The translations under genes and the position numbers were made by a program. This document shows positions 47,342 to 56,037 of a DNA stretch of 64,000 nt, piece by piece; positions within the stretch are counted from its first letter, which is position 1; each line of letters begins with the position of its first letter. Origin of the DNA: Bdellovibrio sp. ZAP7 (lineage in GTDB: Bacteria; Bdellovibrionota; Bdellovibrionia; Bdellovibrionales; Bdellovibrionaceae); NCBI RefSeq assembly GCF_006874645.1, contig NZ_CP030082.1, positions 992,001-1,056,000 of the forward strand. Reading direction: 5' to 3'. The notes under the pieces are model-generated. The model was not told the DNA's origin and searched no databases. It saw only the letters and a list, made by a program, of their open reading frames with translations.

Positions 47342-48277
47342 ATGAAGTATAAAATTTTAACAATCACCCCAAACCCTGCATTGGATATTAGCGGAACAGT
47401 TGAACTTGTTAAGCCGGATGAGAAGACCTACGTACATGATGAAACACGTGCGGCTGGTGGAAACGGAATAAATGCAGCTCGTATTTTAAATCGTTTAGAT
47501 GTCCCTGTTATCGCTTCGGGTTTTTTAGGTGGAAGTATTGGTAGGGAAGTGAGTCATTTGCTTGATGCCGAGGGCTTAAAACATCGGTTCGTGAAGGTAA
47601 AGGAGTCGACTCGAGTCAATATGACGATAACTAGTTTAAGAAGCCATCGTCAGACTCGTCTTAGTTTTGCGGGACCTCGTATTCAGGAAAGAGAAATTGA
47701 TGATTTGGCAAAGCTACTGAAGATGATTAAAGGTTGTAAAATGCTTGTGATCGGAGGATCGTTGCCTCCTCGCTTTGGAATTAGTAATCTGTTGCGAATT
47801 ATTAAATCCGCTCAGGATCTGAGTATACCCGTGGTTGTGGATTGCCCGGGAGAGATCCTGAAGCATCTGATGTCCACGAAGATTCTTTTGATCAAGCCAA
47901 ACTTAGAAGAGTTTCACTTGCTAACCGGCAGTCGCGTCCAGTCGATATCGGAAGTTAAAAAGAGAGCCGTAAAATTGCTAAAAAATGTTTCTTTTGTCTG
48001 TGTATCATCGGTACAGGGTGGGGCATTATTGGTTACCCAGAATGGGTGCTACTATGGTCAAAGTCCTAAGATAAAAGTTAAGTCAACAGTGGGGGCGGGA
48101 GATTCCATGGTGGCAGCGATGTGTGCACAGATCGCAATGGGAAATAACTCAGACTCTGACATTTTAAGGTGGGGATTGGCTGCTGCGGCGGCCACGTTAA
48201 GTGAAAAGAGTGGATGTCTTGGTCGCGCATCTGCAATCGCGATGCTTCATAAAAAGACTGTTGTTAAAGACGTTTAA
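47342..48277 (+). CDS. PfkB-family sugar kinase (6-phosphofructokinase-like)
   Basis: 311 residues from the ATG at 47342, which has a TGGAG ribosome site. The LacC/FruK/PfkB subgroup is indicated by ITPNPALDISG at the start, AAGGNGINAARIL, and the catalytic GAGDSMVAAM near residue 250. It phosphorylates fructose-6-phosphate, fructose-1-phosphate or tagatose-6-phosphate with ATP. PfkB (Rv2029c) is in the mycobacterial dormancy locus, next to a USP and HspX, matching this island. Confidence 0.88.
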   Translation: MKYKILTITPNPALDISGTVELVKPDEKTYVHDETRAAGGNGINAARILNRLDVPVIASGFLGGSIGREVSHLLDAEGLKHRFVKVKESTRVNMTITSLRSHRQTRLSFAGPRIQEREIDDLAKLLKMIKGCKMLVIGGSLPPRFGISNLLRIIKSAQDLSIPVVVDCPGEILKHLMSTKILLIKPNLEEFHLLTGSRVQSISEVKKRAVKLLKNVSFVCVSSVQGGALLVTQNGCYYGQSPKIKVKSTVGAGDSMVAAMCAQIAMGNNSDSDILRWGLAAAAATLSEKSGCLGRASAIAMLHKKTVVKDV

Positions 48278-48414
48278 TTGATCCCCATAACGTGATGTCG
48301 ATGTGGGATGGCCCAGATTCCCGTCTTTGTCATTGCACATGCGGTGTAACCGCTATGTATGCGGAACCATTGAACTCCCTTTGCCGAATTAACGCTTGGA
48401 ATTTCCCTTTTTAA

Positions 48415-48452
48415 TGTATAGAATAATCTATACAAGATAACAGCTTGTATAG
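48415..48452. promoter_or_regulatory. CarH/LitR-type operator before lipocalin genes
   Basis: TGTATAG (48415-48421), six bases, and CTATACA (48428-48434) form a palindrome. A third half-site TTGTATAG lies at 48445-48452. The arrangement matches the palindrome at 50466 and lies just before the first lipocalin gene. Confidence 0.72.
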
Positions 48453-48466
48453 GCTAGGAAAACTCT

Positions 48467-48985
48467 ATGAAAAATATCCTTTCACTGTTTGTCCTTTTAA
48501 GTATTTGTGGGTTCAGCTGGGGACCCTCTAAGGATTCTTCGGATCCTGAAGTCGTCTCATCTGTAGACTTCAGTAAGTATGTCGGATTCTGGTACGAGGT
48601 GGCTCATGCACCTAATTTTTTTCAACGCGGATGTGTGCGCTCGACGGCAGAATATGCGGTGCTCACTCCACAGTCTGTTTCGGTGAAAAACACTTGTTAT
48701 AAAGAGAATGGCTCGACGACCGATATTCATGGCCAGGCATACGTGGTCGATCCTGCAGTTCCGGCGAAACTGAAAGTAAAGTTTAATATCTTTGCTAAAG
48801 GAGACTATTGGATAGTGGATTTAGATCCTAACTATCAATGGGCGGTAGTCAGTGGACCTAAAAAGAAGTCGCTGTTTATTCTTTCACGACAGGCCCCCAT
48901 GGAACCGCTGGTGTTAAAGCAGCTCATCACAAGTTTAAAAAATCGCGGTTTTGATACTGATAACCTTATTTACGATAAGTATTAA
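48467..48985 (+). CDS. Secreted lipocalin (Blc-like)
   Basis: 172 residues with a signal peptide (LSLFVLLSICGFSWG). Lipocalin motif 1 is KYVGFWYEVAHAPNFF (GxWYE), and motif 3 includes ILSRQAP. Blc-like lipocalins bind fatty acids or lysophospholipids in the envelope. Start has an AGGAAA ribosome site and an operator palindrome shortly upstream. The next lipocalin gene follows in the same direction. Confidence 0.85.
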   Translation: MKNILSLFVLLSICGFSWGPSKDSSDPEVVSSVDFSKYVGFWYEVAHAPNFFQRGCVRSTAEYAVLTPQSVSVKNTCYKENGSTTDIHGQAYVVDPAVPAKLKVKFNIFAKGDYWIVDLDPNYQWAVVSGPKKKSLFILSRQAPMEPLVLKQLITSLKNRGFDTDNLIYDKY

Positions 48986-48988
48986 TTT

Positions 48989-49513
48989 ATGAAACTAATT
49001 TTTGTAATTGGAGCTTTGTTATTACTGGGAGGGTGCGGGACGATGTCTCAGGACAAACTTGCAACTGTATCTTATGTGGATGTCTCAAGATTTATGGGCG
49101 ACTGGTATGTTATCGCCAATATTCCAACCTTTGTTGAAAAGGGAGCGAACAATGCCATCGAATCATACTCTTGGAATTCGAAAGAAGAGCGTATTGATGT
49201 GGACTTTCGATACAATGCGGACAGTCCGACAGGGCCCGTAAAAAGGTATCCACAAAAAGCTTGGATCTATGATAAAAAGACCAATGCCGAATGGCGGGTG
49301 CAACCTTGGTGGCCGCTTAAGTTCGCTTACTTGGTGATCGATCTCGCAGACGATTACTCTTATACCGTGATCGGTGTTCCCAGTCGTAATTATGTTTGGA
49401 TCATGTCGCGAAAGCCGACCATGCCCTCAGATGTGTATGACACTCTAGTCGCAAAACTTAAAGCTTCTGGTTATGATATCTCGAAGATTCAGAAGGTTCC
49501 GCAGGTTTGGTAA
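48989..49513 (+). CDS. Lipocalin lipoprotein (Blc-like)
   Basis: 174 residues with a GGCG lipobox at residues 14-17. Lipocalin motif 1 is RFMGDWYVIANIPTF, and motif 3 is WIMSRKPTM. It begins four bases after the preceding lipocalin and the pair is cotranscribed. As an outer-membrane lipocalin it may shuttle membrane lipids, which fits the neighbouring fatty-acid-modifying operon. Confidence 0.87.
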   Translation: MKLIFVIGALLLLGGCGTMSQDKLATVSYVDVSRFMGDWYVIANIPTFVEKGANNAIESYSWNSKEERIDVDFRYNADSPTGPVKRYPQKAWIYDKKTNAEWRVQPWWPLKFAYLVIDLADDYSYTVIGVPSRNYVWIMSRKPTMPSDVYDTLVAKLKASGYDISKIQKVPQVW

Positions 49514-49517
49514 TCTC

Positions 49518-50435
49518 TTATGAAATATCTTTTAGATAAGTGTGATATTCAGTCATCGAGTGAAATATAACAAACGGACGTTTCAGATTTATGTCTGTTT
49601 GCATGGTGTTACGTCCTGCTAAAAGAAAAACGACATTGCCTGGCAGGTTTCGATCTAAAAAGTTGATATAGCTAAAAAGACTTTCTTTGGCGCCTTCTTC
49701 CTCGGAGACAGTGCTGGAAATTAGTAAGTGAGTCGCATTGTACCGAAGGCAGGTTTCGCTGAGATCTTTTCTTGGTGTGCTAGCCCCTAAGAAAAGTGTT
49801 TGAATTTTTTCAAGTCTGCTAAGGCTTGAAGCAAAAGCAATTCCCATATCATGAAGGTCACCGTCGGGAGTTGTCATGACCAGACGAGCTTTAGATTTGG
49901 CATTTTTTTTGGCACTTTGAATAAGAATGAGTTGTTCCTTGATAAACGCCGACAGAATATGTTCTTGGCCCACTGATAACTGTCCTGCGGCAACAAGGTA
50001 ACCCATTTGTCCGGCAAGAGGCGTTAAAATATCAGTGACGAAAGCAACGGGTTTCATTGTGCTGCGCATTTTGTGAAGATTTTCAGATAGCTCATTCCAT
50101 TTGAAAAGATGGGCTAGATCCATGGCCTGATTCACAAAGTTTAAATTTTCGGGAACTGGGGGTAGGTTTGAACTTACTGCCTCCTGCTGCGGCAAAATCT
50201 TTTCCAGATCAGTAAGGCCTAGTTTGGCTATATTACCGATCTTATACCCTTTGTCTAAAAGAGTCTGGAGGAGGCGGGCCTTCTGAATATCCTGGCGAGA
50301 ATAGATCCTTCGTCCTGTGGGGCTTCTTTTTGGCTTAAATGCTTTATAGCGGGTTTCCCAGCCCCTCAGGGTGAACTCGGAGATCCCGGTCAGCTCTATT
50401 ACCTGTCTTATGGAAAATGCCTCAATCTTAGCCAT
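49518..50435 (-). CDS. MerR-family B12-binding (CarH/LitR-like) photoreceptor regulator
   Basis: 305 residues. Residues 6-75 are a MerR DNA-binding domain (SIRQVIELTGISEFTLRGWETRY). Residues 95-305 are a cobalamin-binding module with DLHDMG (193-198), matching the DxHxxG motif whose His binds cobalt. In CarH a second motif is Wx9EH; here E158-H159 is present but the Trp position is V148. CarH-type proteins repress photoprotection genes in the dark and release DNA in light. It is divergent from the oxidase-Cfa operon and close to an operator at 50466, so autoregulation is likely. Confidence 0.88.
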   Translation of the reverse strand: MAKIEAFSIRQVIELTGISEFTLRGWETRYKAFKPKRSPTGRRIYSRQDIQKARLLQTLLDKGYKIGNIAKLGLTDLEKILPQQEAVSSNLPPVPENLNFVNQAMDLAHLFKWNELSENLHKMRSTMKPVAFVTDILTPLAGQMGYLVAAGQLSVGQEHILSAFIKEQLILIQSAKKNAKSKARLVMTTPDGDLHDMGIAFASSLSRLEKIQTLFLGASTPRKDLSETCLRYNATHLLISSTVSEEEGAKESLFSYINFLDRNLPGNVVFLLAGRNTMQTDINLKRPFVIFHSMTEYHTYLKDIS

Positions 50436-50465
50436 TAGATTGACTTTAACTCAGGCCTCTTTAAA

Positions 50466-50487
50466 TTGTATAGAAAAAACTATACAA
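50466..50487. promoter_or_regulatory. CarH/LitR-type operator between regulator and oxidase operon
   Basis: TTGTATAG (50466-50473), six A residues, and CTATACAA (50480-50487) form an exact 8-bp palindrome between the MerR/B12 regulator and the oxidase gene. It matches the lipocalin-operon site at 48415. Confidence 0.78.
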
Positions 50488-50527
50488 TAAATTAAAAGTA
50501 AGACATACCGCAGGTTCGAGGTGTCAA

Positions 50528-51784
50528 ATGAAGACAGCAGTTATTGGAGCAGGCATCAGTGGTTTGGGCACAGCGTGGATTTTGAGTCAAACAGATGAAG
50601 TTCATCTGTTTGAGTCTGAAGGCCGTTTAGGAGGTCATGCACACACCGTACAAGTTCATGACGGCGCTTCTGATATCGCAGTGGACACAGGCTTCCTGGT
50701 ATACAATGAATTAACCTATCCGCACCTGAAAAGTTTTTTTAAGACTCTTGCCGTAGAGACGGTCGCCTCCGACATGTCGTTAGCTATTAAAGCACCTCAC
50801 AAGAATTTGGAGTGGGCTGGCACCAACTTGGATACGGTTTTTTCTCAACGTTTAAATGTCCTTCGTCCCGGTTTTTTAAGAATGCTTTACGATATCACTC
50901 GATTTCAACGGGAGGCTGAAGAAAATCGCGAGGCAGCACAAAGAAATGAGTGGAGTCTGGGGCAACTGATTCAGGCACGCGGGTACAGCGATGAGTTCAA
51001 GCGTGATTATCTTTTGCCGATCGGGGCAGCCATTTGGTCAACCCCCGAGCGCGGCATGGAAGCCTTTCCCGCAGAGACCTTTTTGACCTTTTTTATCAAT
51101 CATCGTCTGCTGCAAATTAGCAATCGCCCGGTGTGGAGAACAGTAAAGGGTGGTTCGATAGAGTATGTTAAAAAAGTTGCAGCACAGATCCCGTTCATTC
51201 ATCTCAATACCCCTGTCGACGCTGTTGAGCGCAATAACGGCAAAGTCCTGGTGCAGGCAAAAGGCGAGACATTAGAATTTGACCGAGTTGTTTTTGCCAC
51301 TCATGCTCCAGTAACGGCTCGCATGTTGAAAAACCCTTCAGACCTTGAACAACAGGTGCTGAGTTCGTTCCGTACCTCTAGTAATAAAACAATTCTTCAT
51401 ACAGATGCGACGCTGATGCCCACCAGAAGAAAGTGTTGGTCTTCTTGGAATGTTCTTGGTTCCCCGGACAAGAGCAATCACGAAAACGTATCATTAACTT
51501 ATTACATCAATAAGCTGCAGCCGTTAAAAACGCAGAAAGATTTTTTCGTGACACTAAATCCTCGGCAGCCTATTCAACGGGCAGCCCAAGAGTTTCAATA
51601 CGATCATCCGCAATTTGATCGTTCGGCCATTAACGCACAAAAGATGCTGCCAAAGATACAAGGAACCGGCGGTGTCTATTTTGCCGGCGCCTGGACTCGA
51701 TATGGGTTTCATGAGGACGGATTACTGAGCGCTGTGCGGGTCGGAGAGATTCTGGGGATACGCCCACCTTGGGAGGTCTCATGA
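50528..51784 (+). CDS. FAD-dependent amine-oxidase-like oxidoreductase
   Basis: 418 residues. An N-terminal FAD-binding motif AVIGAGISGLGTAWILS is followed by LFESEGRLGGHAHTV. Late GAWTRYGFHEDGLLSAVRVGE is the second FAD contact. Proteins of this type sit with Cfa and DUF1365 in light- and singlet-oxygen-regulated operons of Rhodobacter and Vibrio, and in furan fatty acid synthesis. It likely acts on acyl chains of membrane lipids. The stop overlaps the DUF1365 start as ATGA. Confidence 0.88.
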   Translation: MKTAVIGAGISGLGTAWILSQTDEVHLFESEGRLGGHAHTVQVHDGASDIAVDTGFLVYNELTYPHLKSFFKTLAVETVASDMSLAIKAPHKNLEWAGTNLDTVFSQRLNVLRPGFLRMLYDITRFQREAEENREAAQRNEWSLGQLIQARGYSDEFKRDYLLPIGAAIWSTPERGMEAFPAETFLTFFINHRLLQISNRPVWRTVKGGSIEYVKKVAAQIPFIHLNTPVDAVERNNGKVLVQAKGETLEFDRVVFATHAPVTARMLKNPSDLEQQVLSSFRTSSNKTILHTDATLMPTRRKCWSSWNVLGSPDKSNHENVSLTYYINKLQPLKTQKDFFVTLNPRQPIQRAAQEFQYDHPQFDRSAINAQKMLPKIQGTGGVYFAGAWTRYGFHEDGLLSAVRVGEILGIRPPWEVS

Positions 51785-52527
51785 CATCCCTTCAGATCTT
51801 AAAAGGAAATATTTATCACAGCAGAAATCATCAGGTTCGCCATAGCTTTCGCTATCCGACCTTTGCTTTGTTATTTTCTCTGCGATCAGAGAGCGATCAG
51901 CTCAATGTTTTAAAAAGAATATCCAAGGGTAGCTTTTCTTTGAAATCTGAAGACTATCTGCATGGGCATAAAAGTTCTTTCTATGAGGCGATCACTGGCT
52001 TTTTGAGCCAAGAATGCAACTATCAGGCGGAAGAGGTTATTTTACAGACTTTTCCTCGAATGTTTGGGTACGCTTTTAATCCAGTCAGCTTTTGGTATTG
52101 CAAACGCAAGGGTGTGTTAGAGGCTGTTTTGTGCGAAGTAAATAACACCTTCGGGGAGCGGCACTTTTATTGGATTTGTCCTCCTGGAGGAATTCAGGCA
52201 TCTGAATTCTATCGCTCAGATAAAGTTTTTCACGTCAGTCCGTTTTTCCCAGTGGATGGTTTTTATAAATTCAGGTTTCAGCTCGATGATATCCATTCTC
52301 GCGTGGATATTTTTTATCATGATACTAACGAAAAGTTACGATTCTCGTCGTGGATTGAGGGTGCGATTACAAGCTTTGAAAAAGAATCCTTTTGGAAGCT
52401 GCTGCTTACATATGGATGGATGACGCCACTCGTGGTGATCCGGATACATTGGCAGGCATTCAAGTTGTGGAGTAAGCGAGTTAGTTTTTATAAAAAGCCA
52501 GTGCCCCCTCAAAAGGAGATCACATGA
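51781..52527 (+). CDS. DUF1365 protein
   Basis: 248 residues from the ATG at 51781, which has a GGGAGG ribosome site. Family features are GNIYHSRNHQVRHSFRYP at the start and FGYAFNPVSFWYC in the middle. Biochemical function is unknown, but the gene is constantly paired with Cfa and a flavin oxidase. The end overlaps the Cfa start as ATGA. Confidence 0.88.
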   Translation: MTSLQILKGNIYHSRNHQVRHSFRYPTFALLFSLRSESDQLNVLKRISKGSFSLKSEDYLHGHKSSFYEAITGFLSQECNYQAEEVILQTFPRMFGYAFNPVSFWYCKRKGVLEAVLCEVNNTFGERHFYWICPPGGIQASEFYRSDKVFHVSPFFPVDGFYKFRFQLDDIHSRVDIFYHDTNEKLRFSSWIEGAITSFEKESFWKLLLTYGWMTPLVVIRIHWQAFKLWSKRVSFYKKPVPPQKEIT

Positions 52528-53696
52528 ATAATATGACATTTAAATCAAAACTTTTGATGAAGCTTTTGCAGAATTCTAAAGGGGCGACTTTGCGAGTGAC
52601 TTTTCCCGACGGAACGCAAGACTCTTTTGGGGCGGGGGAGCCGATCATCTCAGTGCGCGCGCATAATTGGCGGGTCTTTGACGAGCTGATCGACAAGGGT
52701 GATCTTGGTATGGCAGAGGCGATCATTCGCGGAGATCTTGAAGTCGACGATATTGCAGCACTTGTACAGTGGGCTTGTGACAATGAAGATGCAGTAAACC
52801 GGCTGCTACACGGAACTTGGTATGGAACTTTGTTTGCGCGCCTGCGACACTTGATGAATCCCAATACAAAAAATGGGGCTAAGAAAAATATCATGGCCCA
52901 TTATGATTTAGGCAATCAGTTTTATAGTCTGTGGCTTGATCCCAGCATGACTTATTCGGCAGGCCTTTTCGACAGTTCTTCCGTGGATCTGCAGCAGGCT
53001 CAGATGAAAAAATACGATCGAATCATCGATGCACTGGATATTCGCGCCGGCGATCACGTTCTTGAAATCGGCTGTGGCTGGGGCGGATTCTTTTCCCGCG
53101 CAGTTGAACGAACCGGCTGTCGCGTGACGGCGGTTATGAATTCTCCCTCTCAAGCTCAGTACAATCGAGAATTGATTGCTCGATCGGGATTTGGAAATCA
53201 GGTCGAACTGCGCCAACAGGACTATCGTGAGATTGAGGGGCGATACGACAAAATTGTCTCTATCGAAATGATCGAAGCCGTGGGTGAAAAGTACTGGCCA
53301 GAATTCTTCAACAAAGTCAGCAGTTCGCTTAAGGATAAAGGTTCCGCTTTGATCCAATCCATCACGATACAGGATCAGTACTTTGAACAGTACCGTCGCA
53401 AAACGGACTTTATCCAACGCTATGTATTCCCTGGTGGCATGCTTTTGTCGAATCAGGTTTTTGACAGATATGCCAGTCAGTTTGATTTGAAAAACGAGAG
53501 GCCTTTTGAGTTTGGCGTTTCTTATGCAGACACACTTCTTAAATGGAAGGAAAATTTCCATGCGGTGGAAGCTGACGTTCGCCAGATGGGTTTCGATGAT
53601 AAGTTTATGCGTCTTTGGGATCTGTATTTAAGTTACTGTGAAGGTGCTTTTAGAGCAGAGCGTATCAACGTCGGTCATTATCTTTTGCAGAAATAA
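52524..53696 (+). CDS. Cyclopropane-fatty-acid-synthase-type methyltransferase
   Basis: 390 residues. SAM-binding motif LEIGCGWGG at 180-188, and the HYDLGNQFYSLWLDPSMTYSAG block (126-147) is typical of CFA synthase. It transfers a methylene or methyl group to unsaturated fatty acids in membrane phospholipid. It is third in the operon, with a second SAM methyltransferase directly behind. Confidence 0.92.
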   Translation: MNNMTFKSKLLMKLLQNSKGATLRVTFPDGTQDSFGAGEPIISVRAHNWRVFDELIDKGDLGMAEAIIRGDLEVDDIAALVQWACDNEDAVNRLLHGTWYGTLFARLRHLMNPNTKNGAKKNIMAHYDLGNQFYSLWLDPSMTYSAGLFDSSSVDLQQAQMKKYDRIIDALDIRAGDHVLEIGCGWGGFFSRAVERTGCRVTAVMNSPSQAQYNRELIARSGFGNQVELRQQDYREIEGRYDKIVSIEMIEAVGEKYWPEFFNKVSSSLKDKGSALIQSITIQDQYFEQYRRKTDFIQRYVFPGGMLLSNQVFDRYASQFDLKNERPFEFGVSYADTLLKWKENFHAVEADVRQMGFDDKFMRLWDLYLSYCEGAFRAERINVGHYLLQK

Positions 53697-53706
53697 GGAG
53701 AGCATC

Positions 53707-54762
53707 ATGGCTTTAGAAGTATTGATTGATTGGATGGAAAAAGGTTGGATTCCAGAAAAACTGGTCCGCGTGGGAATTCGTCAATTGTGTCGTGATCGCC
53801 TAAAAAGCTTAGACGTTGCGGATAGGGAATTGGAACAGGAAAGAAATTCCGCTTATGTCACTGGCCTTAAGAAATCCGCTATTGCATTTGCGACAGAAAA
53901 GGCCAACCAGCAGCACTATGAATTGCCGGCAAGTTTCTATCATCTAGTGCTTGGCAAAAATAAAAAGTACAGTTCTGGTTATTGGCCGCAAGATTGTTCC
54001 AGCCTTGATGAAGCTGAAGAAGCTGCTTTGCGCGTTACAATTGAACGCGCACAAGTTGCAGATGGAATGCGAATTCTTGACCTGGGTTGTGGTTGGGGAT
54101 CGGTCTCTTTAAAGCTTGCAGAGAAGTTTCCGAATTCTCAAATTGTGGGATTATCCAATTCTAAATCTCAACGGGAGTATATCTTAGAACAAGCTTCAAA
54201 ACGAGGTCTTTCAAACGTCAATATAGTGACAGGGGATATCGGTGACTTCGACGCACCTGAGGATTGGAACAATGGCTTTGACCGAGTCATTAGTGTTGAG
54301 ATGTTGGAGCACGTTCGAAATTACGAGGCTTTGTTTGAGCGTCTGAGCACATGGCTAAAACCCCAAGGTAAATTATTCGTCCATATATTTACTCACAGCA
54401 GATACTCTTATCCCTTTGAAACTGAAGGGGCCGATAATTGGATGGGCAAATATTTTTTCACGGGTGGACAGATGCCAAGTCACCAATTGCTAACATACTT
54501 CCAGAAAGACCTTTTGTTGGAACAGCAATGGAGTTGGAACGGTGTCCATTATCAGAAGACGTCGGAGGCATGGCTTCAGAACATGGATCGACATCGCGAC
54601 GAAATCTTAAATATTTTCGCAAAAGTCTATGGGAACTCCGAGAGTGAAGTATGGTTTGAGCGTTGGCGTGTTTTCTTTATGTCTTGTGCTGAACTTTTTG
54701 GATTCGATAAGGGCCGCGAGTGGGGTGTCTCTCACTACCTCTTTAAGAATCGACCGCGCTAG
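53707..54762 (+). CDS. Second Cfa-related SAM methyltransferase
   Basis: 351 residues from the ATG at 53707 with an AAGGAGAG ribosome site. The SAM motif is DLGCGWGS (125-132). The N-terminal region differs from CFA synthase, and the NQQHYELPASFYHLVLG segment with its KKYSSGYW pair marks a methyltransferase family found with Cfa in light-regulated operons. It may methylate the same acyl chains or a precursor of furan fatty acids. Confidence 0.85.
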   Translation: MALEVLIDWMEKGWIPEKLVRVGIRQLCRDRLKSLDVADRELEQERNSAYVTGLKKSAIAFATEKANQQHYELPASFYHLVLGKNKKYSSGYWPQDCSSLDEAEEAALRVTIERAQVADGMRILDLGCGWGSVSLKLAEKFPNSQIVGLSNSKSQREYILEQASKRGLSNVNIVTGDIGDFDAPEDWNNGFDRVISVEMLEHVRNYEALFERLSTWLKPQGKLFVHIFTHSRYSYPFETEGADNWMGKYFFTGGQMPSHQLLTYFQKDLLLEQQWSWNGVHYQKTSEAWLQNMDRHRDEILNIFAKVYGNSESEVWFERWRVFFMSCAELFGFDKGREWGVSHYLFKNRPR

Positions 54763-54770
54763 GAGATGTT

Positions 54771-55565
54771 ATGGAAAGCTTTTGGATGCAGCTTTGTGGC
54801 GGACTTGTGTTAATGGCGTTCGTAATGTCAGTGACGTGGTGGTTTGCCAGACGTTGGAACAATTTTAGTATCGTTGATAGCGTTTGGGCTTTTTCGTTCG
54901 CCCTTATTACTGGGTTTTATGTTTTGTTCGCACAAGGGTGGGAGCCTAGAAAAATTCTGATCCTTGCCGTGGTATCTATCTGGAGTTTGCGGCTGTCGTA
55001 TTTTTTAACTCGTCGAATCTACTCCCATCACCCTGCAGAAGATTCAAGATATCTCACCTTGCGCAAAGAGTACGGCGCTAATTTGGGCTGGCGCTTTTAC
55101 CTGTTCTTTCAGTATCAGGGGGTTAGTGTCGTTTTATTAAGTTTGCTATTTTTAGAGCCGCTTAACAATTCCACTCCACGTCTCACAGTACTTGAATGGT
55201 GTGGTATTGCGCTAAGTCTTCTTTCACTCGTTGGTGAAAGCATAGCCGATGCTCAGGCTCAAAAGTTTAAGTCTAATCCAGAAAATCAACGCAAAGTGTG
55301 TGATGTGGGCTTGTGGAAGTATTCTCGGCACCCAAACTATTTCTTTGAGAGTATGATCTGGTGGGGATTTTATATAGCGGCCTTGGGAACTCCGGGAGCT
55401 GCCTATACGATTTTTGCCCCGCTGTTTATTCTCTTTATTTTGGTGAAGGTCACTGGAATTCCTCCATCGGAAGCCCAGGCTTTACAAAAACGAGGTGACG
55501 CCTATCGTGCTTATCAAGCCAGGACATCGGCGTTTATACCTTGGTTTCCCAGAAAGGGAGATTAG
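54771..55565 (+). CDS. DUF1295 (steroid 5-alpha-reductase-like) membrane protein
   Basis: 264 residues, about six to seven membrane helices, and the family motif GLWKYSRHPNYFFESMIWWG, in which a His-Pro-Asn-Tyr stretch binds cofactor. It belongs to the steroid 5-alpha reductase-like DUF1295 group. It is part of the oxidase-Cfa operon; it may reduce a double bond in a membrane lipid or isoprenoid. Confidence 0.9.
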   Translation: MESFWMQLCGGLVLMAFVMSVTWWFARRWNNFSIVDSVWAFSFALITGFYVLFAQGWEPRKILILAVVSIWSLRLSYFLTRRIYSHHPAEDSRYLTLRKEYGANLGWRFYLFFQYQGVSVVLLSLLFLEPLNNSTPRLTVLEWCGIALSLLSLVGESIADAQAQKFKSNPENQRKVCDVGLWKYSRHPNYFFESMIWWGFYIAALGTPGAAYTIFAPLFILFILVKVTGIPPSEAQALQKRGDAYRAYQARTSAFIPWFPRKGD

Positions 55566-55567
55566 TC

Positions 55568-56035
55568 ATGTGGCTTCGCAAAGCATTTGATCGCAGTCGG
55601 CAGTTTCTGATCCAGCAGCTTAAGCAGGGAGCTTCAGCAGAAGGATTGGCTCTTACTTGCGCTGTCGGTTTTGCTTTAGCCTTGTTTCCCGCGTTGGGCA
55701 CGACGACGGCGCTTTGCCTTTTGGTAGGCTTGGTGTTGAAGCTGAACCAACCAACTTTGCAGGCGGTGAACTATCTTTTAGCGCCGGTTCAGCTCCTGCT
55801 TATTCCGGTATTTCTTAATATGGGGGCATGGATCTTTTCGGTCCCTGCCGTTTCATTTAATCCAAAGACAATCATTGCGGAATTTTTCGCAGCCCCCGGT
55901 ATTTTCTTCGTGAACTATGGAATGGCGGGTTTAAGGGGAATGGTTGCCTGGTTGCTCGTTATGCCTGTGATTGCCGCTGTTGCTTATCTTGTTTTAAAAG
56001 TTGTTTTTCAGAATCTTCAAAAAGTACGGAGATAG
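55568..56035 (+). CDS. DUF2062 membrane protein
   Basis: 155 residues from the ATG at 55568, which has a GGGAG ribosome site. DUF2062 pattern: GASAEGLALTCAVGFALALFPALGTTTALC followed by LNQPTLQAVNYLLAPVQ, with about three membrane helices. Function is unknown. It is a frequent neighbour of Cfa-containing operons. Confidence 0.85.
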   Translation: MWLRKAFDRSRQFLIQQLKQGASAEGLALTCAVGFALALFPALGTTTALCLLVGLVLKLNQPTLQAVNYLLAPVQLLLIPVFLNMGAWIFSVPAVSFNPKTIIAEFFAAPGIFFVNYGMAGLRGMVAWLLVMPVIAAVAYLVLKVVFQNLQKVRR

Positions 56036-56037
56036 TT

